From Micromussa lordhowensis (Eukaryota; Cnidaria; Anthozoa; Scleractinia; Lobophylliidae), in assembly GCA_964020085.1 (NCBI GenBank), contig OZ026600.1, forward strand, positions 2,755,401-2,819,400: 64,000 nt of DNA, written 5' to 3'. The notes below the pieces were generated by a model that was not told where the DNA came from, ran no database searches, and saw only the letters and a program-made list of their open reading frames with translations. Position numbers and translations under genes: made by a program. This document shows positions 13,745 to 23,425 of the stretch, one piece after another. Each line of letters begins with the position of its first letter. Position 1 is the first letter of the stretch.

Positions 13745-13949
13745 CGTAAAGGTCCGTTTACACAAGCGATTTTTGTCGCGGCAACTTGATTTTTGTGGCG
13801 CGAAAGTTGCAACTTCAAAATCACACGTGTAAACCAGGTGCGATTTTAAGTGCGATTTGTCGCCGCGATATCGCAGGGGTTTCGAACATGTTTGAAACTT
13901 GATGCAACTTCAGCGCGACAAAAATCGCCTGTGTAAACAGGTCTTTACG
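13745..13949. mobile_element. Palindromic MITE, GTTTACAC-type termini
   Basis: The left end CGTAAAGGTCCGTTTACACA (13745 onward) and the right end, read on the minus strand as CGTAAAGACCTGTTTACACA, are near-perfect inverted repeats. They continue into GCGATTTTTGTCGCG and CGCGACAAAAATCGC. The interior keeps pairing, with GTTGCAACTTCAAAATC and GCAACTTCAGC. Length is about 205 bp with no coding capacity. The flanks show only a weak CAA/CAA match, so the target duplication and superfamily are uncertain. Confidence 0.75.
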
Positions 13950-14883
13950 CAAAACAATCGAAAGTCTTTTAACAACACGTGCTTTGCAAGATAATTATCA
14001 TTGAGTTTCTACACAGTTATGTCTAAAAGCGATTTGCGACTGAAATAGTAAAATATGAAGCACATGGAATTCAAAATTAATACTACCAGTTCAAAGAAAA
14101 AAATAAAGCAAAGAGAATTGATCGTTAAGTCAACTGACGTGTTCATATCACGTTTGCAATCGGTCTTACATGACACAAAAAACGTTAAACATTTAAGTTT
14201 TAAAGTGCACCTAACAGCAAAATTTTTCGCTTAAATAATAAGGCTTATTTTTCGGAGTAATTTGCCGCTAAAATTTGGGATTTGGTTAAATCCTCGATTT
14301 TCTACGCCCCGTCGAAGGCCAAGTTTCGAATAGTTCACGACCGCGCCTGGGGAATGTTGAAGCTGGGGAGAGTTGAAGCTGTAACGTCAAATCGAGAACG
14401 AACGCTTCAGTCTGCTGTCCCAGTCAGGTCTTTCAAATCGCACGAGTGTTCAAAACATTTTGCAACGCAATTTTTTCCCTGGGACTCCAGAATCTACAGA
14501 TTTCTGTTTTTACGAACAATGTCTTCTACTTCGTCGGATTCTGAAATGAGTTTTGACTCAGGACTCTGAAAATATATTATATCGCTGAAGTAGAGTGAAT
14601 AAATGACTTTATTTTACATGGAGGAACACTTAGCTCAGAAGCTCGTTTGCAGGTTTTCCATGAAAATACACCAAGATACAAATAAATTTTAAAAATACTA
14701 AAAATCAACCATTCACAAGAGTATATCACAATACAATATCAGGAGCTATGGGATTAAAACTCAGTAAAATTACAAAAGATTGAAAATCAAAATTTCGTAC
14801 TAGCCTAATAAATTCCTTGCTGCCAGCTTTGCTGCAAACCTTGTCTGGAAGCATTTTCCATTGTTTCGCCGCATAATATTTAA

Positions 14884-15898
14884 GGAGGCTCGAAACGGTT
14901 TTTTTGACCGCGCGGAAAATGGATCCGCGAGTTGTAAACAAACATGGCCGCCTCGGGCGAGTCAAAAGAGCGGGGTCCCCCTTCTGTTTCTGATGAAAGT
15001 GTCGTTTATAGAAGAAAACCGGGAAAACTTATATCTCAGACACCATCAGAAAAGAGCTCAAGTGGCACAAAGCTGGCCGAAAAAGGGGCGAAAAAGCATA
15101 TTTATGGCCTGAACGGATGGCTTGTATGGGGTACTTGCTTTGGCGCCAAACACCAGGTCAACGTGTCGTGATGAATCGGTTTCCCCAAGAGTGACAACCA
15201 ACATAGAGGATTCTCTCCGTGATACTTCGACACTTCCAAAGGTCGTAACGGTAAGCAGTCTGCATCTTGATTAACTTCTGGAATGTTAAACTCGACAGAG
15301 CGATGCTCTTGTTCTTCACTGAGAGCGAGCGAAGCTTTTTTCGGGGCCTCCTCGCGAGGATGAGCCCTCGAGTCAGCGGCATTGTTTAAAACGCGTGACC
15401 GGAAATAGAATTGTGAGCCAAAATCGCGGAAACCGGAAATATAGCTTGTTAGATTTGGTGATCTAATATCTCGAAAGTTAGCTTGGTGACCTACCCAGAT
15501 TTTTTGTATGCAAAATAAAATCGTTATTTCGCATTCGTAAAAAAAATTAAGTGGAATTTTTTTGACTTTCTACAGCTCTTTTATAAATAATTCAAGTTCT
15601 ACTAGATAGATTTTTTTTTTATCACGTATTAGACTAGAGAATTTGATGAGGTTTTCGAAAATTGAAAAAAAAATTGGTTTTTAAGTTATTTTTGAAAAAC
15701 TGAGTTTCAAAGGGTCTTTCAACAGCATCGTGCCGTTACTATAGCAGCCGTTAAGACATTGCAACCACCCTTAAAAAATTGTTCGGTGATAGTTTTATTC
15801 AGATGACAAAACATTGCCCTTCTGATAGGGACAACAGTGTTGTAATATTTCTTCATTGCACACGTATTGTTAACAGCGGAAAACCCTTTCGAGCCTCC
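14884..15898 (+). mobile_element. TTAA-flanked non-autonomous DNA transposon (~1 kb)
   Basis: Terminal inverted repeats GGAGGCTCGAAACGGTTTT (left) and AAAACCCTTTCGAGCCTCC (right, 15880-15898) match with one mismatch. Both ends abut TTAA, at 14880-14883 and 15899-15902. TTAA target sites are used by piggyBac and Kolobok elements. On the plus strand, 14944-15171 is open from an ATG (MAASGESKERGPPS... to ...NVS). A neighbouring frame then continues as RDESVSPRVTTNIEDSLR up to a possible splice donor at about 15250. This suggests a transposase first exon broken by a frameshift. No catalytic domain is present, so the copy cannot move itself. Assignment to Kolobok versus piggyBac is not decided. 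Confidence 0.7.
14944..15253 (+). pseudogene. Decayed element-encoded ORF inside TTAA transposon
   Basis: A 75-residue frame begins at an ATG 60 bp inside the element. It has a Ser/Lys-rich start and then KKHIYGLNGWLVWGTCFG. It stops at 15169-15171, while the adjacent frame is open for about 30 more codons with similar charged composition and ends at VVT before GTAAGC, a plausible donor. I do not recognise a domain. It is called an element remnant because it sits wholly between the inverted repeats. It could alternatively be an unrelated exon that the transposon has captured. Confidence 0.4.
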
Positions 15899-15999
15899 TT
15901 AAATGAATTGAGACCATGTTAAGTACTATGTGTTGACCTTGGGTAATGAAAGTATTGTTTTCCTCTTACTTATGGTCTCTTGTCTTAATTAGATTCATT

Positions 16000-17065
16000 A
16001 TACTTAGGGGGGGGGGGGGGGGCTATGCCCTGGAAATAGCAATTAATGGTGATTAGCATATCCTGAATCTCCCTATACCAATCCTCTTTAATTGTTTCTT
16101 GTATGGTGCTGTTTTATCTTTAAAAATATATCTGCAGGCACGCTCATTCACCCTCTCTAATTTATTAGTGTTGCGAGATCCACAATGATGCCAAACTTGG
16201 CTACAGTTGTAAAAATTCGGTAATATATAAATGCACGATACAGCGCCTCTTTAGTTTTAACTATTTCATGAGTGCATTTACTTGCCCGCTAACTTTCCGG
16301 CAAACTGAAAACAATCAGATGTGCATCAAATTTTAACTTGTTGTCAATAGTAACAGTAAGGACCTTAATTTCGTTAGATAAAAAATCGTGTTTTTACAAC
16401 ATTCGATATTCATGCCCAGCCGCAGTGCTTGGTAATTTTCTGGGTTTGCTGGCATGCCATTCTCCAGGAACCATTTTGTTGTATTATTTGAGTCCTTATT
16501 CACTCCGACCTCCACAGCCTGTGGGTCTCGATGTGATAAAAAGAACCTTGTGTCATCAGCATAGTTTACCAGCTTGCATTCCTGAATGGCGTACGTTAGA
16601 TCATTCATAAAGATGTTAAAAAGCATCGGTCCCAGGATACTGCCTTGAGGTACTCCGGCAGACACACCCATCCAGCTTGAAGACGTGTTTCCAAATTTGA
16701 CTCTCTGATAACGCGATGACAAGTAACTACGTAGCAGTACTACCGCTTTCTCGTCTAAACCGTAATATTCCAATTTCTCGAGAATAAGGTCATGCGGTAA
16801 GCAATCGAAAGCCTTGGTAAGATTCATGGCCACCGCCCCTATAACCTTATGTTTATCCAATTCTTCTTCCCAATGCTCTGTCAAAGTTAAAAGCGCAGTT
16901 GGACACAGCCGTGATATTTGCGATACGCAAACATGAAATTCATGAAAAATAGGTTCAAAATGTTCAGTCATTTGCTTGTGCGCGGTTCTTTCAAAGATCT
17001 TGGCAAAAGCGATATAGTTACCGGCCTAAAGTTTGTTTTGTCCAAAGCGCTTCCTTTCTTGTGAT
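16000..17065 (-). pseudogene. Non-LTR retrotransposon reverse transcriptase, broken
   Basis: Minus-strand sequence encodes a diverged LINE-type reverse transcriptase. In order it shows KKGSALDKTNFRPV (about 17050), then after a frame change KIFERTAHKQMTEH, then the open frame 16971-16333. That frame holds MNLTKAFDCL (motif A), SAGVPQGSILGPMLFNIF (motif B) and NYADDT (motif C). Motif A has Asn where the first metal-binding Asp belongs. Further frameshifts and stops follow, but FRIFTTVAKFG, NKLERVNERA-like and QDMLITI-like stretches are traceable to about 16030. Next to the 3' end is a run of G on the plus strand (C on the coding strand) at 16009-16022. No endonuclease domain or full 5' end was seen. 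The family resembles CR1/L2/Rex-type elements; clade not settled. Confidence 0.85.
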
Positions 17066-18518
17066 GAGGTGTGATCTAACCATGCTTCCGAGTACCCGGG
17101 ACCTCTGCTTTCGTAGTGACCGTGTTAATTAAATCACAGTGATGTTTGTAAAGTACAATGTACCCATTCAGCACCTCCCTCCGATACCTCGAGCTTTCCC
17201 TCTAATATCGCCCCTTTATCCGACATGAGCAAAAAAGGAAACATTCACAATATGCTATTTTCAAAATATTCAACATGGAAAGTTCCGTCAATTAGACTGA
17301 CGTGCTGTTTAATACAGCAGCTGATAAATTAACCTGAAGACTTCCTGTGTACTTAGAACTTGAACCATTTATCTTGCCTAGAGCAAACTACTCACTAATC
17401 CTCAGAAGAGAAATTAGAAAATTGCTTAATCGGTTCCCACTATCATAAATTGAATAGCAAGAACAAGAACGACCTTTCAAGCGAGACTGTTTATTAGAAC
17501 AAATGACGACTTACCAAGGAAACTAGTTTTAGTTTTCTCCGCACTCTGTTTCAAAAATTTTTAAACTAAAAAAAGGTTTGTGAAAATCGTTGTACTGTCT
17601 TCAGCTTTCCTGAGAAATTCTACCCTACGAGGCTATAAATGATGAGTTTCCATAAACCTGTTTCAAGGTAGTAAACAGTTAATCTCTATTTCGTAAGCTG
17701 AGTTTGAAACTGAGTTACCAGTGTTAACTAATATATCAATATATGCCTCTCTTAATCTCAAATTTTAACTCAAACACACATAAAACTTATTACAAAAATC
17801 CCTATAATTTCACTTACTGCCATAAATTTCTATCCTAAATTACAATTAACTGCTCCAGTACATTGCAAATTATTACAAAAAAGAGTGGCACCAGCTATAA
17901 ATCGGACGCCAACGGGATTTTGTAGTCTCTTTGTATGTTGGAGCTCAAGAGATTATCATCGATCATGAAATAATAAATGAAACATGACAATGCCCTTCGA
18001 GAGAAGAGAGGGAATCATGACCACGTCCCAGTCGTAGAAGATGTTTGGCAATTTTGAAAAGAGGAGTATCTTGCTCTTATATGACTGATTGCTAGTAATG
18101 ATAAATAACACCCGGATTAGGATAGCAACTGAACGACACAAGAATATATTTTTTTAAACATTAAAAGCCTGCGTACCCGGGAGGCCTTGATCGTCACCTC
18201 TTTGAATCATCAACCTCATTACCAGGGCGTTTCCCTTAGCAATGCTTTAAGAGAAAAACATTGGGAATCAGGTTGCTTAAAGCATCTGTTCTATCTTGAA
18301 GTTAGTTATTTTGTTATTACCAAAAACTCTTAAGAGGAACAGTCGTTATATTTAAATTGTCGTGTTTATATGTTTGCCAGACTAAATGGTTATGTTAACA
18401 TGAAAATCAAAGGACTACAGGACGCGAACATTCGTTCAGATTTCGCAAACTAACTTGCAAAAGCAAACTAAAGTTGCCTGTCCGCGTTCAGACAGAGATG
18501 GGCATCAGTAAAATCATG
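17066..18518. other. Spacer without recognisable genes
   Basis: AT-rich sequence between the broken retrotransposon and the GPCR at 18519. One 61-residue minus-strand frame (17956-18141) is Ile/Leu/Ser-rich but has no domain match that I can recognise. Nothing else could be supported. Confidence 0.4.
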
Positions 18519-19445
18519 TCAGATTGCATGTTCAGCGTGTACCTTATTTTGGCGCAATCTTTTACTTGGCACAACTCTCAGCACTTCTCTAAAAAACGGT
18601 CTGTACAAAACCCCGTATGTGACGGGATGAAGGACAGGAACAGAAAACCAGAGAAAAGTGGAAGCCAGATGGGAATGGCGTGAAATAACCATGAATGGCT
18701 GGGTTGGAAATTCCACGAGCTTGATTATTACAAAAGGCATCCAGATAAGAAGGACTTCCGTTGTAAGGGCTAACAGAACTTTATCTGTTCTTTTTTCGTC
18801 AGCAGCTATTCGCATGTCGACCAGGGTAGCTCTTCTTCTCACCTGAAAGGCTCCTTCACGTCTTCTGATAGCGCACAATGCCACGATAGAGGAACTTAAC
18901 AGTGCTATGTAAAGGGTCAGTGTAATCACTGTATTAAGAATGTTTACAGTTTGGTTTTCACGGCTCAAGGGCCTAGTGCAGGGCAGTGATCGTTTTGGAG
19001 AAAATTGAAACATGGCGCCACCAAGTATGGTGGGAAAAATCAGCACGGCTACATCGAATACCCAGATTGTCAAAATTATTCCAATGGATCGGTCAAGCGA
19101 GAACCACTTATTGTGGAAGGCCAAATGGGTGACTTTAAAACACCGACACGCCACCATGATTGTCAGCAACTGCAATGACACCCATGTTAAGGCGAGGAAC
19201 ACGAATCCTTGGATGTCGCACAAAATCTGCCCAAACAGCCACTCTCCCGCCACTAGTGATCCCGCGGTGAAGGGCATGACAAGGCAGGAAGTAAACACGT
19301 GACAGATGGTCAACGACAGGATGAATGTGTTTGCAGTTGTGTGGAAACGCGGCTTCTTGTACAAAACAAAACACATCAGTAAATTCCCTGTAAACGCAAC
19401 GAAGTTGATCAACAACATCAGCCCTCCTTCGACGGTTAGAGCCAT
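18519..19445 (-). CDS. Divergent class A (rhodopsin-like) GPCR
   Basis: An intronless frame of 308 residues starts at a true ATG (19445-19443). Seven hydrophobic segments follow the class A order. TM1 has GN (Asn21, position 1.50). TM3 has Cys76 (3.25), which can pair with an ECL2 cysteine (Cys156). TM6 has IWMPF. Several key positions are unusual: His49 replaces Asp2.50, the DRY motif is C-R-C (100-102) keeping only the Arg, and NPxxY is HPVTY (273-277). TM7 lacks a retinal-binding Lys, so it is not an opsin. The extracellular N-terminus is only about 8 residues and has no glycosylation site. It differs clearly from the three aminergic-like receptors further along. Ligand unknown; altered or weak G-protein coupling is possible but is inference. 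Confidence 0.85.
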   Translation of the reverse strand: MALTVEGGLMLLINFVAFTGNLLMCFVLYKKPRFHTTANTFILSLTICHVFTSCLVMPFTAGSLVAGEWLFGQILCDIQGFVFLALTWVSLQLLTIMVACRCFKVTHLAFHNKWFSLDRSIGIILTIWVFDVAVLIFPTILGGAMFQFSPKRSLPCTRPLSRENQTVNILNTVITLTLYIALLSSSIVALCAIRRREGAFQVRRRATLVDMRIAADEKRTDKVLLALTTEVLLIWMPFVIIKLVEFPTQPFMVISRHSHLASTFLWFSVPVLHPVTYGVLYRPFFREVLRVVPSKRLRQNKVHAEHAI

Positions 19446-19948
19446 TTTATCCCAGCCTTGAATCCAAAACCCGTGACGTTGATTGGTCTTCTATTTTAGG
19501 GGCTACTGTCAACTTGTCTGCAAGCTATCGAAAAGAAAACCAATTGGAGGGCTAAAATTAATTTCTTGCCTTGTTAGAATCCTTATAAACCAACGCAAGG
19601 GAAATCTTTCGCAAAAGATGCCCACCCGTCACTTTTTATTGTCTTTTAATTTGGCCTTGCTTTAATAATAGTTTCTGTCATTTACGGTTTTAATGGGGTG
19701 CATCTTAATTATCCTTAAAGGACCCTAGTCAGCCTCCGCCATTTTCGTTACCATCGAAATTATTGATATTGCATGGTTAAGCAAACTCTTACTGCTTTAC
19801 TGTAAGTCATGTTCCTGAAAGTATGTTTTATTATCTTTTATAGTTTCATAGTTTGGTTTCGAAATGTTCTGAATAAAATGTAATAGCCAAACTTTCGCAT
19901 GTAAACAAAAACAAAGGTCTGGCTGACTAGGGCCTTTTGAGTTATGGC

Positions 19949-20362
19949 AAATAATGTTTATAATTAGCCGGAAAGCCAGACTGACCAAGATGGCACTTGA
20001 AAAGGTTGTTTGTTTTGTTTGATTTATATTTTCCGCTGGGTTATTGTGGTCTCTAAAAGCAATTAATTTTTTGACCTCTATTTGACCTCCGTTCGAGAAT
20101 GGTTTTCAATATTAATCTCGCGTCTCAGCACTTGGTCTGTGTAAAGTGTACTTTCTTTTGGCCTATAGTTTAGTTTCTGTCGATTAGTTTTATCTTGATT
20201 GTCCTTAGGTTATTTTAAATAGTGTTTGTAATTAGCCGAACCAGACAGACCAAGATGACACTTGACTGATTGTTTTATTTGTTGATTTTTTTTTTCGCTG
20301 GATTAATGTGGTCTCTAACAGCAATTGAATTCTTTGACCTCCGTTTGAGAATGGTTTTTCAT
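19949..20362 (+). repeat. Direct duplication of a ~150-170 bp segment
   Basis: Copy 1 (about 19949-20110) and copy 2 (about 20218-20362) share TAATTAGCCG, GACCAAGATG, CACTTGA, TGTGGTCTCTAA, AGCAATT, TTTGACCTCCGTT and GAGAATGGTTTT in the same order. Copy 1 has an extra 11-bp internal repeat, TTTGACCTCTATTTGACCTCC. Divergence is moderate. No shared coding frame. Confidence 0.85.
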
Positions 20363-23102
20363 TTATTTAAACTTACGGCTCAGCAAACGCTACGGCTTCG
20401 GGCCAAGATTTTAATCACCAGCTCAACCGCTTTGTTTATTATTACGATACCGCCACTACGAATGCTGGCTCTATAATTTCAACCCAATCCAGGGCCATAA
20501 TGATAACCTCAAAAAAATATTTAATAAAACTGACAGAAACAGACCACTCTGGAAAGGAAATTGTCAGTCAAGTGATAAGCTTTTTTCTTATCTATGTGAC
20601 CAAAACATTTCAAAACGGTCGATTGTCCCTACAAATTTGCTGAGCAATTTGAAGTTAGAAAGTAAAAGAAATACAGTACGAAAAACGTTGATCTTTGCAA
20701 AGGAAACTAGATGTAGCCATGCTATGGAAATACGTTGAGCTCGGAACTGCCTAAAAGGAAACTAATGGTTTGATGCAACGTGAGAAAGACATCTGTGCAG
20801 CCATATAAAAGTGAAAGTAATATAAATCAGAAATCGTTGAATGTATACCATAAACTTATTAATTACCGAGCTTTAATAGTTCGTTGCTCCTGCTGATATA
20901 GAACAACACTTTATATCTAATGTGCCTTAGCTTCTTAATTCCTTTAGTCACGGAATCGTATTTGTTCCGACTGATTACCGATCACAGCAGTTCTTAATCC
21001 CCACTGAAGCTACGAACATATTTTATTACGTCAGGAGCGAGGGGAGGGGAGGGTAGGTACGTATTCACTTATATCACCTGCCAACTTGCTGCTGCAAGCT
21101 TTCCCGGGCTCAAAAAGTGTCTGATTTTAAAACTGCTAAATAGTTCTTTAGATACTTTTTGCGAGTAGTTACTCTTAATCTTCAACCGAAAACCCGCGAG
21201 ACATAAAATGAAACACAAAAAGTTAAGATAGCTCAAAGCAGTCTCTTGCATTCGGTCAATTTCTATATATCATGGTTAATATTTCTCCATCATTATCAGC
21301 TTGCATCAGTATGCTATACAAGAACTGGTTTGCAGAAACCTTCCAGTGCTTCCTGAACATTAAAGGTTATAAAAAATGACATCTTTTTATTTGAAATAGA
21401 CTAAGGAATTTCAAAACTGAGCGACACTCTTAATACAAATTACGAGGCGTAACACGCCTTCCACCCCACTCTAGTCCTTGAACCTTAACCGGGTTTACTA
21501 ACATACAGAGTATGTCACTCGCAATTCCGACATATGCATCGCCTTATAAAGTAGGATTTGTCCGACTCAGAGGAATTAATTACGCTTGCGCCCATCAGCT
21601 TTCCGCGAATAGCAAAAGTCTTTCTTTTGCTGTCTAATGTATTCTTCATTTCTTTGTCTGATTGTTATTAATTTGAGCTAAACTTATCAAGAGCAAACTG
21701 ACACTTCGTTTGTGTTTTCCTTCATTGAATAACGCCTCTCCGACAATCTTTTGTTGCGAATTTCTTTTATTGATCATGACGTGTCGCACTGTCAGCTGAG
21801 CTCGGCCAAGATATAATGACGGTTGATAAAGTAACTTTTACCATGGTTATGAAACTCGACAAAGTTCTTTGTTGTATGATTTTTCTCTTTTTTGGCCTTG
21901 ACCGTGCACAAAACACAATAGTTGTTTACTACTGACCGAGGAACTAACCAATAGAAATTTTTTGATTACGTAACTCATGCATAGTGCATGAACGCAAAAC
22001 AAAAGATTGCGCACGGTCGTGGACCTTCCAACATAAATCTTGGCATCTTTGATTGCTCCTTTGATGTTTGCCGGGCTTCATAACCATTCCCCTTTATTAA
22101 CTATGTAACAACTCAGTACTTTTATTCCTTTCAGTTTTTCTACCATTTATAAACTAGTCATTTATCATGTATTGCTCGCTCTCTCATGATGCTTCAAATG
22201 CCTAGACCCATAACGTCAATATGGAGTGAATTAATTCAAGTAAAGGAAATTAAATTAATGACAAGTGACTATAAAGTGCTCATGGATGAACAAATAAGAC
22301 AGCAAGCTAGTAAAGTGAGTTTACAAATTATTGACTAGAGAATAAACACGTCTCTGCGTGCTTAGTTGAACGCATGTCCTCTAAAGTGGAGCGGTTCCTT
22401 TGCTTTGCCGACTGAACTCCTCAAAAATCAGCTGGGATAAAGTAGAAAAAAAAGACGATTGAAATAAATCGGTGAATTTTTAGTGAGTTCTTAGTCATTT
22501 GTCAGTGGTGACGTCAAAAGTGCATTTTGCCGGGGATGGTCACCTTGTATCGTTTCTCCCTTCAAGAATCTCCGCCCTGGTTCATCAATATTTATCAGTT
22601 CTTGAAAGAAATTCAGGACTTTATTGATCAATTCGAGTTGTGGCCTGCAGCAGCTCGGAAATTTATATTTATAGGATGTCAACCAGTCCAGTCATGGGCA
22701 GATCAATCACATTATAATTACTTTATTTCATATATTATAAACACTGGTGGGTATTTAAGTGCAAGTTTTCATCCTTTGCGCATTTTAGTAAACCACTTTC
22801 AAATTTAGCATGTTTAGGCAGTCATTAATTGTATTTAGCAACAATCCTAGAAAAAATCAAGTCCCTACTTCTCTTTTGCCTTGAAGTTTATGTTTTTCAG
22901 AGCTCTAAGACAGATGTACTGACTCGAATAGCCTGCTTTAATGTTGCCCTCGGTCGTACAAGCTAACTCATACCCCCACCGTGGTACACGGCGGGGTGAA
23001 ACCCCCCTGGGTTTTCGTTCTGTTAAAGTACAGCAACATAAATTTATATTGATTTGATAGCCCTGAGATTGCTCTACAAGGTGATACCATTTTTGTTGGA
23101 TA

Positions 23103-23120
23103 TGACGTCATATGACGTCA
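23103..23120. promoter_or_regulatory. Two tandem palindromic CRE-like sites
   Basis: TGACGTCA occurs twice at 10-bp spacing, 23103-23110 and 23113-23120. TGACGTCA is the full consensus for CREB/ATF bZIP dimers. It lies about 0.3 kb beyond the stop of the NXPE-like gene A and is not near any recognised promoter. The match is exact, but function is unproven. Confidence 0.4.
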
Positions 23121-23425
23121 TTTGATACGCCATCTTGAATTTCACTATTTTCTTAAAAGGTCGAGAAATAACGGAATTAATACCAAATCATGTCAGAATG
23201 CTTATTGCAAATTCGCGAATTTCTGCAATTTGATGAGGAAAACTGCAAAAAATACAGAATTAAACCTAAATGAAATTTTCGGTTGCCATGGCAACTTTAA
23301 AAATGATCGACATACAATTACATATCGAAATTTCCGCGACGGATGACCGTTAAACCACATCAGTTACTAGTACGATATGCACAATATCAGTTCTCTTGCA
23401 CTGCGAATTATTCGGCTCAAAGTGA

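Larger units (their letters stand above)
19446..23425. other. Gene-free spacer with a duplicated segment
   Basis: No coding exon was supported. It contains the direct duplication at 19949-20362, a short GC-rich palindrome near 22972-22996 (CCCCACCGTG, GTA, CACGGCGGGG) and a pair of TGACGTCA sites at 23103-23120. Other short open frames look incidental. The left end should contain the promoter of the minus-strand GPCR that starts at 19445. Confidence 0.45.

Noticed and set aside
18519..19445. Opsin identity for the GPCR
   Set aside because: No lysine at the retinal-binding position in TM7, and the D/ERY motif is absent.
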